Notes: generated from the letters alone by a model not told the origin. Positions 53,154 to 62,271 are shown, counted from the first letter of the stretch. The stretch is 64,000 bases of DNA from Liquorilactobacillus ghanensis DSM 18630 (GCF_001435235.1 NZ_AZGB01000027.1:62001-126000); one strand, 5' to 3'. Translations and numbers: made by a program.

Positions 53154-54512
53154 TTAAAATTGTTTCAAATATGGACTCAACATACTCAATAAACCGATTG
53201 TTTGGCTAGGAAAAGCAAAAACTGCCTGATTCAATTTGGCTTGTGTCAACTTTTGGCTGATAACCATCGTTAAGAAGTTAATCAACTCTGGAGCTTCATC
53301 GCCATAAACACTTGCACCAACCAAGTAATGATCCTGATCAAAAACTAAGGTTGCTTCAGCTGCTGGTTCATTTTTTGTCTGGAAACGCAGTACTGTACCG
53401 TATGGGAGCGTAACGATCTGATAATCATCTGGATGAGCGGCTGCTTGTTCCGATGTTACTCCAACCTGAGCGATCCGCGGCAAAGTAAAGACGACACTGG
53501 CAACTGCCGGATATTTAATCGGGGCTGTTGTCTGACCAGCTAATAAAGCTGCTAAATAATTTGATTCAAAAGTAGCTGTTGGTGTTAATTTAGGAATTCT
53601 TTTAGCAATTACGTCTCCACTGGCGTAGATATGTTCAACGTTGGTTTGTAAGTGATCATCAACTAAAATTCCAGTTTTATCAAACTTAACACCAACTTTG
53701 TCTAAATTAAGTTCTTCAACATTAGGAATTCGGCCGGTGCCAGCGACTACATAATCAGTCGTAACTGCTAAACCGCTAGCAGTTTTAACAAGCAAACGTG
53801 AATCTTGCTGTTCAACGCTTTGGACAGCTTCTTTAAAATGCAGCTCAATTCCTAAATCACGCATCTGCTGCAAAATTTGTTCAACATATTTCTTTTCGAA
53901 ACCACGCAAAGCAGTCTCAGCAAACTCAATTATCGTAACTTGTGTGCCAGCTGCTTGAACAAGCATTGCAAACTCTAAGGAAATAATTCCTGCGCCGATA
54001 AAAGTCATATGGGCAGGCAATTCAGGCAGATCCAAGAAGTCGCGGCTGTCGTGCATCAATTCTTTACCGGGAATTGGCAAGATGCTTGGTCTTTGACCAG
54101 TACCGATAATAATATCTTGTGCACTGATTGTTTTACCAGCGGCTTCAACCGTATGCTGATCAACAAAAGCAGCAGTTCCATCAATAATTTCAATTCCAGC
54201 GGCTTTAAATTGTTTCTCCAACAATAAGTGAAGTGGGTTGATCGTCTGGTGCTTGTATTTCATTAAGTCTGACCAATCAATTTTCAAGTCACCAGCAATT
54301 CCCTTTCCTTGGTAAGCAGCAGCTTGGTGCAAAACATCAGCAGCCCCGTCTAATAAAATCTTAGCATTGCAGCCGTAATTAGTACAAGTTCCGGCAATTA
54401 AGTCTTTTTCAATTAAAACAACTTTTTTCCCTGCTTTTCTTAAAGCCAATGCGGCATGCCAATTAGCATGACCGCTGCCAATAAACATTACATCATAGTC
54501 ATAATTAGTCAT
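53154..54512 (-). CDS. Pyridine nucleotide-disulfide oxidoreductase-like flavoprotein
   Basis: A 452-residue class I flavoprotein of the lipoamide/mercuric/glutathione reductase family. FAD loop IGSGHANWHAA, redox cysteines Cys43 and Cys48 in GTCTNYGC, NAD(P) loop GAGIISLEFA, and YASGDV are present. The usual C-terminal HPTxxE catalytic base is not seen; the equivalent region reads FAFPSQT. The usual proton relay is therefore altered, and the substrate may differ from lipoamide or glutathione. It lies 20 bases after an OhrR-like regulator gene and is probably co-transcribed with it. Confidence 0.86.
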   Translation of the reverse strand: MTNYDYDVMFIGSGHANWHAALALRKAGKKVVLIEKDLIAGTCTNYGCNAKILLDGAADVLHQAAAYQGKGIAGDLKIDWSDLMKYKHQTINPLHLLLEKQFKAAGIEIIDGTAAFVDQHTVEAAGKTISAQDIIIGTGQRPSILPIPGKELMHDSRDFLDLPELPAHMTFIGAGIISLEFAMLVQAAGTQVTIIEFAETALRGFEKKYVEQILQQMRDLGIELHFKEAVQSVEQQDSRLLVKTASGLAVTTDYVVAGTGRIPNVEELNLDKVGVKFDKTGILVDDHLQTNVEHIYASGDVIAKRIPKLTPTATFESNYLAALLAGQTTAPIKYPAVASVVFTLPRIAQVGVTSEQAAAHPDDYQIVTLPYGTVLRFQTKNEPAAEATLVFDQDHYLVGASVYGDEAPELINFLTMVISQKLTQAKLNQAVFAFPSQTIGLLSMLSPYLKQF

Positions 54513-54532
54513 TAAATCTGCTCCTTTAAGTT

Positions 54533-55015
54533 TTAATTCAATCCTTCTTGAAGTACTAACTGCAGTCGTTGATTCAAAGCATGTGACTGCTGCAAAATCT
54601 GTTCAAACTCTTTGGCTGAATCACCAATTAATCTTGCTTGCAAATGTTCAATCTTTTCGCGCAATTTTTTGAATCGCTTGATTGCCATCGGCGTCATTTT
54701 CAAAATCCACCGGCGCCGATCAGCTGTTGATCGTTCTTTGAGCAGCCATTCCTTTTGAATTAGTTTCTGCGTAACTGGCGTCAACGTGTTATTATCCAAA
54801 TCCAATGTTTGGCAAACATCAGCCAAGGAACAATTAGGCTGCCGTGCTACATTCAACAAAACCATATATTGTAAATACGTTAATTCATCGTCTTGCAGCA
54901 CCAAAGCATACAACTGATGGAAATAACGATTAGTAGTATAAACACTCAAACATAATTCATCATAAAAATCCGCCGACTTTGTGATAATTTCCGCCTCCTC
55001 AACTATAGGTCGCAT
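54533..55015 (-). CDS. MarR-family regulator, OhrR-like
   Basis: A 160-residue winged-helix regulator. The N-terminal LCLSVYTTNRYFHQLY has a single Cys (residue 22) at the site of the peroxide-sensing cysteine of OhrR, and SLADVCQTLDLDNNTLTPVTQKL followed by RSTADRRR is the MarR DNA-binding wing. In OhrR, oxidation of this Cys releases DNA. It precedes the flavoprotein gene, a plausible target. The ATG at 55015 has no clear ribosome binding site, while GAGGAGG lies inside the frame, so the true start may be a rarer codon about eight residues later. Confidence 0.87.
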   Translation of the reverse strand: MRPIVEEAEIITKSADFYDELCLSVYTTNRYFHQLYALVLQDDELTYLQYMVLLNVARQPNCSLADVCQTLDLDNNTLTPVTQKLIQKEWLLKERSTADRRRWILKMTPMAIKRFKKLREKIEHLQARLIGDSAKEFEQILQQSHALNQRLQLVLQEGLN

Positions 55016-55141
55016 ACGATGCTTTTAATTTAACATGTTTATTAAATAAAAGCAAGATTTTTATTTAAGCGCTAATTTACACAAAATATCTGACTCATCA
55101 CATTTTTAATGTAATTTGCTTTGCAGCAATTATTCATTATA

Positions 55142-55170
55142 TTTACATTCGTAAATTCTTATGATATATT
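55142..55170 (+). promoter_or_regulatory. Promoter of the amino-acid-dehydrogenase-like gene
   Basis: TTTACA (55142-55147) and TATATT (55165-55170) have a 17-base spacer. Confidence 0.55.
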
Positions 55171-55178
55171 TAATTTAT

Positions 55179-55192
55179 AGTAAGCGTTTACA
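55179..55192 (+). promoter_or_regulatory. cre site (CcpA operator) just downstream of the -10
   Basis: AGTAAGCGTTTACA differs by one base from the strong cre form TGTAAGCGTTTACA. Its position about ten bases after the -10 fits carbon catabolite repression. Confidence 0.65.
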
Positions 55193-55224
55193 TTATAGGC
55201 GAATAAAGCTGGAGGTGGCTTAAT

Positions 55225-56259
55225 TTGAAAAAATATCGTGTAATTGTTTGGGGATTAGGCAACGTTGGACGGGCAGCAATCAGAATGATTATTAACAGTC
55301 AACAACTGGAATTAGTTGGTGCTGTAGATGTTGATCCACAAAAAATTGGAAAAGATGCTGGTGAAATTTTTGGTTTTAAAAAAACTGGAATCTCTGTTTC
55401 TGATAAACTTGACACAATAATCAAAACAGTCAATGCCGATGTTGTCTTAGACTATACTCCCTTGGTGCGGGATGAAAAAGGCTGTTTTTCTCCCAGTGCT
55501 CAAGAAATTATTCATGTTTTACAACTCAAGCAAAATGTTATTACTACCCTACCAATTTATTTTTCTCAAGCAACTGATCCGCAAATGTTTAATGAAATTG
55601 ACACGATCGCTAAACAAAACAACGTCTCTTACTTGCCTTCGGGATTACTTCCGGGAGCATATGCATCTTATATTCCCGTAATCTTGGCTGGAATTATGGG
55701 ACAAGTCAATAAAATCATTGTTCAGTCCGGCGAAGACGATCAAAATAATACTTCCAGTTGGGTTAAAGTTTTCGGATATGGAATGGATCCTGAAAAATTC
55801 CCGCATGAACGTTTAACCCAAGGAATTGTTTCTTACTATGTATCAGGCGTTTATGAAATCGGCAAACGACTTGGATATACATTTGATGAAGTTAAAACTA
55901 AACATGATTATTTTACTGCCCCCACGGACTTGCATCCCAAATTTGGTCTTGTGAAATCAGGTACTATTTATGGTCATCGCTTTACTATGACTGGTGTCGT
56001 TAATGGTCAAGAAAAAGTTTCTTTAATCTATGTTCATAAAATTTGTGATGATCTCATCAAGGAACCTCAAATTGATAACAAAATTATAATTAATGGTATT
56101 CCTTCGAGTCTTGATATCTCGATTAACGGCATGATGCCACTTGATGAAAGCTATGCAACTAGTGCTGCACCAACTGTAAATGCTATTCCACAAGTTGTAA
56201 CTGGTCCGGCTGGTTATCTGCAAGCTTTGGATCTGCCAGCTATCGTACCCGTCGTCTAG
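55225..56259 (+). CDS. NAD(P)-dependent dehydrogenase resembling 2,4-diaminopentanoate dehydrogenase / dihydrodipicolinate reductase
   Basis: A 344-residue Rossmann enzyme. The N-terminal WGLGNVGRAAIRMI binds the nucleotide, and the layout (DapB-like N-domain, then a longer C-domain with HPKFGLVKSGTIYGHRF) resembles 2,4-diaminopentanoate dehydrogenase of amino-acid fermenters. The true substrate is unknown. It starts with TTG after GGAGGTGG. It is monocistronic, behind a cre site, and ends with a strong terminator, which suggests a catabolic role switched off by good sugars (inference). Confidence 0.8.
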   Translation: MKKYRVIVWGLGNVGRAAIRMIINSQQLELVGAVDVDPQKIGKDAGEIFGFKKTGISVSDKLDTIIKTVNADVVLDYTPLVRDEKGCFSPSAQEIIHVLQLKQNVITTLPIYFSQATDPQMFNEIDTIAKQNNVSYLPSGLLPGAYASYIPVILAGIMGQVNKIIVQSGEDDQNNTSSWVKVFGYGMDPEKFPHERLTQGIVSYYVSGVYEIGKRLGYTFDEVKTKHDYFTAPTDLHPKFGLVKSGTIYGHRFTMTGVVNGQEKVSLIYVHKICDDLIKEPQIDNKIIINGIPSSLDISINGMMPLDESYATSAAPTVNAIPQVVTGPAGYLQALDLPAIVPVV

Positions 56260-56284
56260 GTTAATTAAACAATTAATAAAAATT

Positions 56285-56320
56285 AGAACCTGAGCATACA
56301 GCATGCAGGTTCTTTTTTTG
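56285..56320 (+). terminator. Terminator after the dehydrogenase-like gene
   Basis: AGAACCTG (56285-56292) and CAGGTTCT (56306-56313) form a perfect stem before seven T. Confidence 0.88.
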
Positions 56321-56347
56321 CCTTTCTTTTCAAAAAATTATTTTTTC

Positions 56348-56370
56348 ACTAGTTTGCTTTACAAACTAGT
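56348..56370. promoter_or_regulatory. Palindromic operator candidate upstream of padR
   Basis: ACTAGTTTG and CAAACTAGT are perfect 9-bp inverted repeats around a five-base centre, in the promoter region of the PadR pair. Autoregulation by the PadR protein is a natural guess. Confidence 0.6.
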
Positions 56371-56442
56371 ATTAAACTGATAAGTTAATAGTATGTTAAG
56401 CAAGTTAGAAGTGCATTTGCATATTAAAGAAGATGATCATCT

Positions 56443-56781
56443 ATGATACAAGATATTTCAAGTCAAATTTTAAAGGGCATTTTACAAGGCATTATGTTGT
56501 TGATTCTTGATCAGCAGCCGGAATACGGTTATGGACTTGGCAGAAAACTCAATGATTATGGGCTAGTCGCCATACCTAAAGGAACAATTTATCCTTTATT
56601 AACAACTATGGAAAAGCGCGGACTAATTGAAGGGAGGATACAGTCCTCACCAGCCGGACCTGATCGTAAATATTACTTTATTACAGCTGCTGGAATAACA
56701 GCCAAAAATGAGTTTACTAATGAGTGGCGCCAGCTTGAAAATGTCGTTAATAAATTATTAGACAAGGAGTCTAAAAAATGA
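56443..56781 (+). CDS. PadR-family transcriptional regulator
   Basis: A 112-residue winged-helix PadR regulator. ILKGILQGIMLLILDQQPEYGYGLGRKL starts the domain, GTIYPLLTTMEKRGLIEGR is the recognition helix and wing entry, and PDRKYYFITAAG forms the wing. Small PadR proteins often control an adjacent membrane protein gene and their own promoter; here the next gene overlaps by four bases (ATGA). Confidence 0.9.
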   Translation: MIQDISSQILKGILQGIMLLILDQQPEYGYGLGRKLNDYGLVAIPKGTIYPLLTTMEKRGLIEGRIQSSPAGPDRKYYFITAAGITAKNEFTNEWRQLENVVNKLLDKESKK

Positions 56782-57608
56782 AATCATCCCTATTAATTGA
56801 AAAAAATAATCAATTACGTCTAAAATTAGACCCTCAAAACAAGAAATTTTATGATGATTTATTAGTTTACATTCGGATTAAAGGACTCGTTCATGATGAA
56901 CATGCTATCGAAACGGCTCTAATAACAATTTTAGAAGACCTGCTAGACGCCCAAACTGACGGGATACCAGCAGAACAATATTTTGGTAAAAACACGCAGA
57001 GCTTGGCAAATGACCTAATAACTGCTATCCCGGTTAAACCTTTTGAATTAATTAAATTATTATTAGTTGCCATTTCAACATATTTTTTAGTCGTCTTTTT
57101 ACCAACTTTGGTTAATCCACAGACACCAGTTGACCTGGGAAACATTATTTTGGTAAGCATTTATGTGTCTTTAGTAGTCCTTGGAATTTTGAAGTACATC
57201 GGTAATACAATTTATCCGCAAAAAAGGCTTGTAAATCATAAAATAATCAAATTTTTCATTTTATTGTTCTCATGCATGCTGATACTTGCACCGATTTTTT
57301 TAATTAACATTTTCGTTAAAACACCCTTTCGATTTTACTTGCCCGCTTGGCCTGGTATCGGTGTAATTTTAATTTTCACTATTCTAGGCTTACTTTGGTT
57401 TATGAAACAAACCGAAAAGAAACCTTTTTTGCCGTTTGTTACTTTTCTGTTGGCAGTTGCTTTTTTAGGCGTTGCCATGCGTTTACCATTAATTGGTGAT
57501 TATCTAACCAATACTCAGCTAGGACATTATCTAAGCGCTGGCTTTTTAATAATTTTTCTGTTAATTTTTAAGCTATTGAGTTTTTTAACTGTCAAAGATT
57601 TAAAATAG
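56778..57608 (+). CDS. Membrane protein with HAAS/DUF1129-like N-terminus, PadR partner
   Basis: A 276-residue protein. The first 80 residues are soluble and resemble the alpha-helical domain often paired with PadR regulators (TILEDLLDAQTDGIPAEQYFG). About six membrane spans follow. It overlaps the padR stop and shares its promoter. In similar pairs the membrane protein relays an envelope signal; ligand unknown. Confidence 0.78.
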   Translation: MKSSLLIEKNNQLRLKLDPQNKKFYDDLLVYIRIKGLVHDEHAIETALITILEDLLDAQTDGIPAEQYFGKNTQSLANDLITAIPVKPFELIKLLLVAISTYFLVVFLPTLVNPQTPVDLGNIILVSIYVSLVVLGILKYIGNTIYPQKRLVNHKIIKFFILLFSCMLILAPIFLINIFVKTPFRFYLPAWPGIGVILIFTILGLLWFMKQTEKKPFLPFVTFLLAVAFLGVAMRLPLIGDYLTNTQLGHYLSAGFLIIFLLIFKLLSFLTVKDLK

Positions 57609-57612
57609 TTGT

Positions 57613-57660
57613 CAAAAAATTGCCTATCAGTCCCTTTATTAACTGATAGGCAGTTTTTAA
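57613..57660. terminator. Bidirectional terminator between the PadR pair and the GNAT gene
   Basis: TGCCTATCAGT (57621-57631) pairs perfectly with ACTGATAGGCA (57642-57652), with A- and T-runs on the two sides. Confidence 0.88.
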
Positions 57661-57662
57661 CT

Positions 57663-58217
57663 TCATTTGCTCCAATCATTTATCAATTGTGTATACACAA
57701 CCAAATCGTGAAACTCTTTCCCTGAATAAAGCTGTTCTTTAAGAACTGCTTCTTTACTAAAACCCAGTCGTCTCGCAACTGCCTGACTAGCCAAATTTTC
57801 ATTATCAGCCTGAATGATAATCTTATGCAACGACCAATCAGCAAAAGCTGTTTTTATCAAGCGTTTAACAGTTTCTGTCATAATTCCTCTACCTTGAAAA
57901 TCGCTAGACAACCAGTAACCCACTTCCGCACGCCGATTTTCCCAATCAATATTATGCAGATCTGCCATTCCAGCAGCTGTTTTATTAATAACAATTACCA
58001 GCTCCAATAGCTTATTCTGAATAACTTGTTCGCGAGCATAGTTGATAAAATTTTCTTCATCCTTAATCGAGTTAGTTGCCTTAGTCCATGGCATCCAACG
58101 CTCAAGTTCTTGCCGATCATGTTCAATTGCTTGAAAAAGGTCAGTGGCCTGCCTTTTATCCGGTAATGTCAACTTAATTTGGTCATTGCCTAAAGTAAAC
58201 TCTGCATAGGTAAACAA
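57663..58217 (-). CDS. GNAT acetyltransferase, RimJ/RimL type
   Basis: A 184-residue N-acetyltransferase. The fold is shown by ELVIVINKTAAGMADLHNID, WENRRAEVGYWLSSDFQGRGIMTETVKRLI (acetyl-CoA loop QGRGIM) and ENLASQAVARRLGF. The RimJ/RimL subgroup acetylates ribosomal-protein N-termini or small amines; the substrate here is unknown. It is monocistronic. Confidence 0.87.
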   Translation of the reverse strand: MFTYAEFTLGNDQIKLTLPDKRQATDLFQAIEHDRQELERWMPWTKATNSIKDEENFINYAREQVIQNKLLELVIVINKTAAGMADLHNIDWENRRAEVGYWLSSDFQGRGIMTETVKRLIKTAFADWSLHKIIIQADNENLASQAVARRLGFSKEAVLKEQLYSGKEFHDLVVYTQLINDWSK

Positions 58218-58349
58218 AAAATCACTCCTTTTTTAATAGTTTATAGTTATAATAGTTTTTTGTCACCGTTTATTTATTCGGTTTTAAATGTGTGTCGTAC
58301 CCTCACCTATAAAATTACATTGATTAAAATTCTACAAGAAGAAAGTTTA
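58218..58349. other. Intergenic stretch upstream of the GNAT gene
   Basis: No ORF with a ribosome binding site is seen on either strand; it should carry the GNAT promoter. Confidence 0.5.
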
Positions 58350-58392
58350 CCAAAAAAGATTGGACAAAATGAAGTTTTTGCCCAATCTTTTA
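58350..58392 (-). terminator. Probable glyA terminator
   Basis: On the minus strand AAAAGATTGG and CCAATCTTTT close a hairpin followed by a short T-run. It lies about 140 bases beyond the glyA stop; no ORF separates them. Confidence 0.65.
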
Positions 58393-58531
58393 CAAATTAG
58401 TATCCAACTTTCCCTTAATAACACTGCTGACAAAATTAACTCGATTTAAACACAAAACTCTATTAATAGTTTTACTTATCAGTTTTGATTTACCTTACCA
58501 CACTAAAATATTTATTCTGGCAATTTGAAAT

Positions 58532-59785
58532 TTATCTAATAGCATCCGGTGCATACAACGGATGAGCATCAGTCAAAGCTTTGACCTGCTGAGAAACAGC
58601 TTCCAAAACGGCTTTGTCTTCTGGTGCGCTCAAAACTTTTACGATCAATTCTGCAACTTGCCGAGCTTCATTTTCATCAAAACCACGACTAGTAATTGCT
58701 GGGGTTCCCAAACGAATCCCGCTAGCTTTGAATGGGCTTAACGTTTCGAAAGGAATCGTATTCTTATTGACTGTAATATGCACTGAATCTAAAACATTCT
58801 GTGCTTGTTTGCCATTTAAGCCGAAACCACGAATATCAACCAGCATTAAGTGATTATCAGTACCTCCGGAAATAATCCGTGCTTTGGGATGATCAGCAAA
58901 AACTTGAGCCATAGCTTGCGCATTCTTAATAATCTGTTGACTGTAATCCTTAAAATCCGGTTGCAAAGCTTCATAAAAAGCTGCTGCCTTACCAGCGATT
59001 ACATGTTCCAGCGGTCCACCTTGTAAACCTGGGAAAATTGCGCTATTAATTTTTTTAGCTATTTGCGGATCGTTAGTCAGCAACATCCCGCCACGTGGTC
59101 CGCGTAAAGTTTTATGAGTCGTCGTTGTTGTAATATCAGCGTATGGCACTGGACTCGGATGCAGTCCCGCTGCCACTAGACCAGCAATATGCGCCATATC
59201 CACCATTAATTTTGCACCAACTGCATCCGCAATTTCACGAAACTTGGCAAAATCAATAATTCTTGAATAAGCACTTGCTCCAGCTACGATTAATTTTGGT
59301 TGATGTTTTTTTGCCAACTCAGCGATTGCTGCGTAATCTAATTTTTCAGTTTTTCTGTCTACCCCATAAGCAACAAAATGGTAAGTTCGGCCACTGAAAT
59401 TAACTGGGGAGCCGTGTGTTAGATGTCCGCCAGCTGTCAAATCCATTCCCAAAACTGTATCGCCCGGTTCAATTAATGCTTGATAAGCTGCTGCATTAGC
59501 CTGCGATCCGGAATGTGGTTGAACATTGGCAAATTTCGCTCCAAATAATTTTTTTGCCCGGTCAATTGCCAAACTCTCAACAACATCTATGTACTCACAG
59601 CCGCCATAATAACGTTTACCTGGATAGCCTTCAGCATATTTATTAGTCAAGACACTGCCTTGAGCCGCTAAAACTGCTTTGGAAACTATATTTTCTGAAG
59701 CAATCAGTTCCAAATTTCCCTGTTGCCGTTCTTCTTCATGCTTAATTGCGTCCCATAGTGCTGGATCATCTTTTCTGAAATCCAT
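58532..59785 (-). CDS. glyA: Serine hydroxymethyltransferase
   Basis: A 417-residue PLP enzyme converting serine and tetrahydrofolate to glycine and methylene-THF, the main one-carbon source. [36 protein letters not shown] and the PLP lysine in [14 protein letters not shown] are seen. The start is ATG 59783-59785 after AAGGTGA. An extended -10 (TGGTACAAT, 59818-59826) marks the likely promoter. It is monocistronic. Confidence 0.96.
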   Translation of the reverse strand: MDFRKDDPALWDAIKHEEERQQGNLELIASENIVSKAVLAAQGSVLTNKYAEGYPGKRYYGGCEYIDVVESLAIDRAKKLFGAKFANVQPHSGSQANAAAYQALIEPGDTVLGMDLTAGGHLTHGSPVNFSGRTYHFVAYGVDRKTEKLDYAAIAELAKKHQPKLIVAGASAYSRIIDFAKFREIADAVGAKLMVDMAHIAGLVAAGLHPSPVPYADITTTTTHKTLRGPRGGMLLTNDPQIAKKINSAIFPGLQGGPLEHVIAGKAAAFYEALQPDFKDYSQQIIKNAQAMAQVFADHPKARIISGGTDNHLMLVDIRGFGLNGKQAQNVLDSVHITVNKNTIPFETLSPFKASGIRLGTPAITSRGFDENEARQVAELIVKVLSAPEDKAVLEAVSQQVKALTDAHPLYAPDAIR

Positions 59786-59826
59786 GAATATCACCTTCCT
59801 GCATTGAACTTACTAGCATTGTACCA

Positions 59827-60141
59827 CACGCGTTAAGTCCGAAAACAGCTAAATCTTTATAGAATTGCAGCAAATGATAGCTAGCTTGCATACTATAACT
59901 TCCAGTAACTATTTAAAACAGTTTCCAAAGTAAATGCCAAGCTTTAATTTATTACTATAATCTAAGCTGGAACAGCAATTAAAGATTCGGCCGTGATGTT
60001 TCTAAAAAAACATCATCATTTTGGATATATTATGCTTAAGATTTTTCACAAACTTCGATATTTGACTAAAGCAACCGACAAAAAAGCTCTGGTTGACACA
60101 TATTAATAGTCACTCGCTCATAAATCAGGTATACTGCGATT
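59827..60141. promoter_or_regulatory. Divergent intergenic region, glyA to aldo/keto reductase
   Basis: No gene is seen. A plus-strand promoter candidate is TAGTCA-17-TATACT ending at 60135, just before the reductase ribosome binding site; an isolated TTGACA at 60093-60098 lacks a correctly spaced -10. Confidence 0.4.
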
Positions 60142-60153
60142 GAGGTGATAAAA

Positions 60154-60993
60154 GTGGAACAAAAATTTAAATTTGATAATGAATTGCTTGTTAATCGTCT
60201 AGGTTACGGTACTATGCAGCTGCCCGGTCAAGGAGTCTGGGGTCCTTCAGCTGATCCAGAAAATGCTGTTAAAGTAATTGAAACAGTAATTGACCATGGA
60301 GTCGATTTTATTGATACTGCCGATGCTTACGGCCCGTTATTTGCTAATTTATATCTACGGCAAGCTCTAAAAAATCGCCCGGATAATCAGGTAATGGTTG
60401 CGACCAAGGTAGGTTTTACTCGGCAAGGGCCTGGTAAATGGACTCCTAATGGTCGTCCTGAATATTTGCGGCAACAAGTTGAAATGAACTTATTTTCACT
60501 TGGCTTAGATCATATCGACCTTCTTCAACTCCACCGAATCGATCCGACAGTTCCTTTAGCTGATCAACTAGGTGTACTGGCTGAAATGCAGCAAGAAGGC
60601 AAAATCAAACACATTGGATTAAGTCAAGTTTCAGTCAAAGAACTAGAAACTGCTCAAAAATTTGTTCCGATCGTTTCGGTACAGAACCGGTATAATTTAA
60701 TTGACCGGCGTGATGAAGATGTTTTAGAGTATGCTGAAAAACATCATTTGGCTTTTATTCCATGGTTCCCACTAGCTACAGGAAAATTGACCAAAGGCGA
60801 CTTATTGAGCTCAATTGCCAAGAAATACCAAGCCAGTCCAGCTCAAATTGCTCTTGCTTGGCTGCTTAAACGCAGTAAGGTAATTCTGCCAATTCCTGGC
60901 ACCAAATCAGTTGAACACGCATTGCAAAATATTGCAGCAGCTAAAATTAAATTATCAAATGAAGATTTTAAGGCATTAACCAATTTAAAATAG
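60154..60993 (+). CDS. Aldo/keto reductase
   Basis: A 279-residue NADPH-dependent aldo/keto reductase (TIM barrel). The catalytic Asp-Tyr pair is in DFIDTADAYGP, the Lys in MVATKVGF, and the His in LLQLHRID; the C-terminal ILPIPGTKSVEHALQN binds the cofactor. Specific carbonyl substrate unknown. The start is GTG 60154-60156, six bases after GAGGTG; a GTG at 60145 would lie inside that ribosome binding site. Confidence 0.9.
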   Translation: MEQKFKFDNELLVNRLGYGTMQLPGQGVWGPSADPENAVKVIETVIDHGVDFIDTADAYGPLFANLYLRQALKNRPDNQVMVATKVGFTRQGPGKWTPNGRPEYLRQQVEMNLFSLGLDHIDLLQLHRIDPTVPLADQLGVLAEMQQEGKIKHIGLSQVSVKELETAQKFVPIVSVQNRYNLIDRRDEDVLEYAEKHHLAFIPWFPLATGKLTKGDLLSSIAKKYQASPAQIALAWLLKRSKVILPIPGTKSVEHALQNIAAAKIKLSNEDFKALTNLK

Positions 60994-61003
60994 TCTTTAT
61001 CAA

Positions 61004-61053
61004 TTAAAAACGGCAAATCAACTCTTACATAGTTGGTTTTACCGTTTTTTTAT
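61004..61053. terminator. Bidirectional terminator between aldo/keto reductase and glycerate kinase genes
   Basis: AAAACGG..AAA.CAACT pairs with AGTTGGTTTTACCGTTTT with one bulge, and A/T runs flank both sides. Confidence 0.8.
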
Positions 61054-62205
61054 TTAGCTCTGTAATTTTTTTATTAAGCGGGCAACATTTTCAGCTGTCA
61101 GTGAAATGTCATGGGTAGCATCATTTAAAGCTCGCGGCAGACTTTTGGCACCAATTGGAGTTGTAAAAACAGCATCAATTCCGGTTGCTTGGCAAATCTC
61201 ATTAATTCCAGGTCCAAGATTACCAGCTAGTGCAATTACCGGAGCTTGCGGCACAATTTGCTTAGCAGCTTGAGCTACTCCAAAAGGTGTTTTCCCGAAC
61301 TTAGTCTGCAGATCCACTTTACCTTCACCGGTTAAAACAATATCAGCTTGCTGTAATTGCCGTTTTAACCCCGTATACTTAATCACTAAGTCAACACCAT
61401 GACACATTTCAGCCTTAGTAAAGGCTAATAACCCCGCTCCCAAACCACCAGCTGCACCTGCTCCCGGTAATTCTACAACTTTGACTCCCAAATCTTGCTC
61501 AATAATTGCCGCATAATGCCGTAATGCATCATCTAATTGCTTAATTATGGCCGTCGTTGCTCCTTTTTGTGGTCCAAAGATCCATGAAGCTCCCTGCGGT
61601 CCAGTTAGTGGATTAGTCACGTCTGAAGCTATTTTGATTTTTACTTTCTGCAAACGGGTGTCCAATGAACTAACATCGATCTTGGCTAGCTGCTTTAACG
61701 CTGCTCCTCCACGAGCCAGTTCTTGGCCTTGGCGATCCAACAAATGACCGCCCAAGGCTTGAAACATCCCCGCACCGCCATCATTAGTCGCGCTGCCGCC
61801 CAGTCCGATGATGATTTCACTGACATTTTGGTCTAAGGCTGCTGCGATCAGTTCCCCAGTTCCAAAAGTCGAAGTAATTCGCGGATCGCGTACTTGACGA
61901 TTAACATATTGCAAGCCACTAGCAGCAGACATCTCAATTACCGCTGTTTTTTTATTACCTAAAATACCATAATGTGCCGCAACTACCCGTCCCAACGGAT
62001 CATGAACATTCGCCGTCAGTAGTCGTCCATTGGTGGCATCAACTAACGATTGGACTGTCCCCTCGCCGCCATCTGCTTGCGGTATGACTCTAATTTCAGC
62101 TGCTGTTGCTGGAAATACACGACGAATACCAGTTGCCATGGCTTTACCAGCCTGTTTAGCTGTCAGCGACCCCTTAAACGAATCGGGCGCAATTACAAAT
62201 TTCAT
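61054..62205 (-). CDS. Glycerate kinase (GarK/GlxK type)
   Basis: A 383-residue glycerate 2-kinase family protein. APDSFKGSLTAKQAGKAM at the N-terminus, QADGGEGTVQSL, GLGGSATNDGGAGMFQALG and the C-terminal TGEGKVDLQTKFGKTPFGVA are all characteristic. It phosphorylates D-glycerate for entry into lower glycolysis. The start is ATG 62203-62205 after AGAGAGA, 14 codons inside the longest frame. It lies 66 bases after the DUF915 gene and may be co-transcribed with it. Confidence 0.93.
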   Translation of the reverse strand: MKFVIAPDSFKGSLTAKQAGKAMATGIRRVFPATAAEIRVIPQADGGEGTVQSLVDATNGRLLTANVHDPLGRVVAAHYGILGNKKTAVIEMSAASGLQYVNRQVRDPRITSTFGTGELIAAALDQNVSEIIIGLGGSATNDGGAGMFQALGGHLLDRQGQELARGGAALKQLAKIDVSSLDTRLQKVKIKIASDVTNPLTGPQGASWIFGPQKGATTAIIKQLDDALRHYAAIIEQDLGVKVVELPGAGAAGGLGAGLLAFTKAEMCHGVDLVIKYTGLKRQLQQADIVLTGEGKVDLQTKFGKTPFGVAQAAKQIVPQAPVIALAGNLGPGINEICQATGIDAVFTTPIGAKSLPRALNDATHDISLTAENVARLIKKLQS

Positions 62206-62271
62206 TTTCAATCTCTCTTTTTCCTTATTAATACATTTTTTCTGCAAACTAAAATTAGTTTAAACCATTAA

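Noticed and set aside
1251-62271. Many other frames of 60-120 codons inside or opposite the listed genes
   Set aside because: They lie antisense or out of frame within genes with clear protein families and lack ribosome binding sites; they are shadows of codon use.
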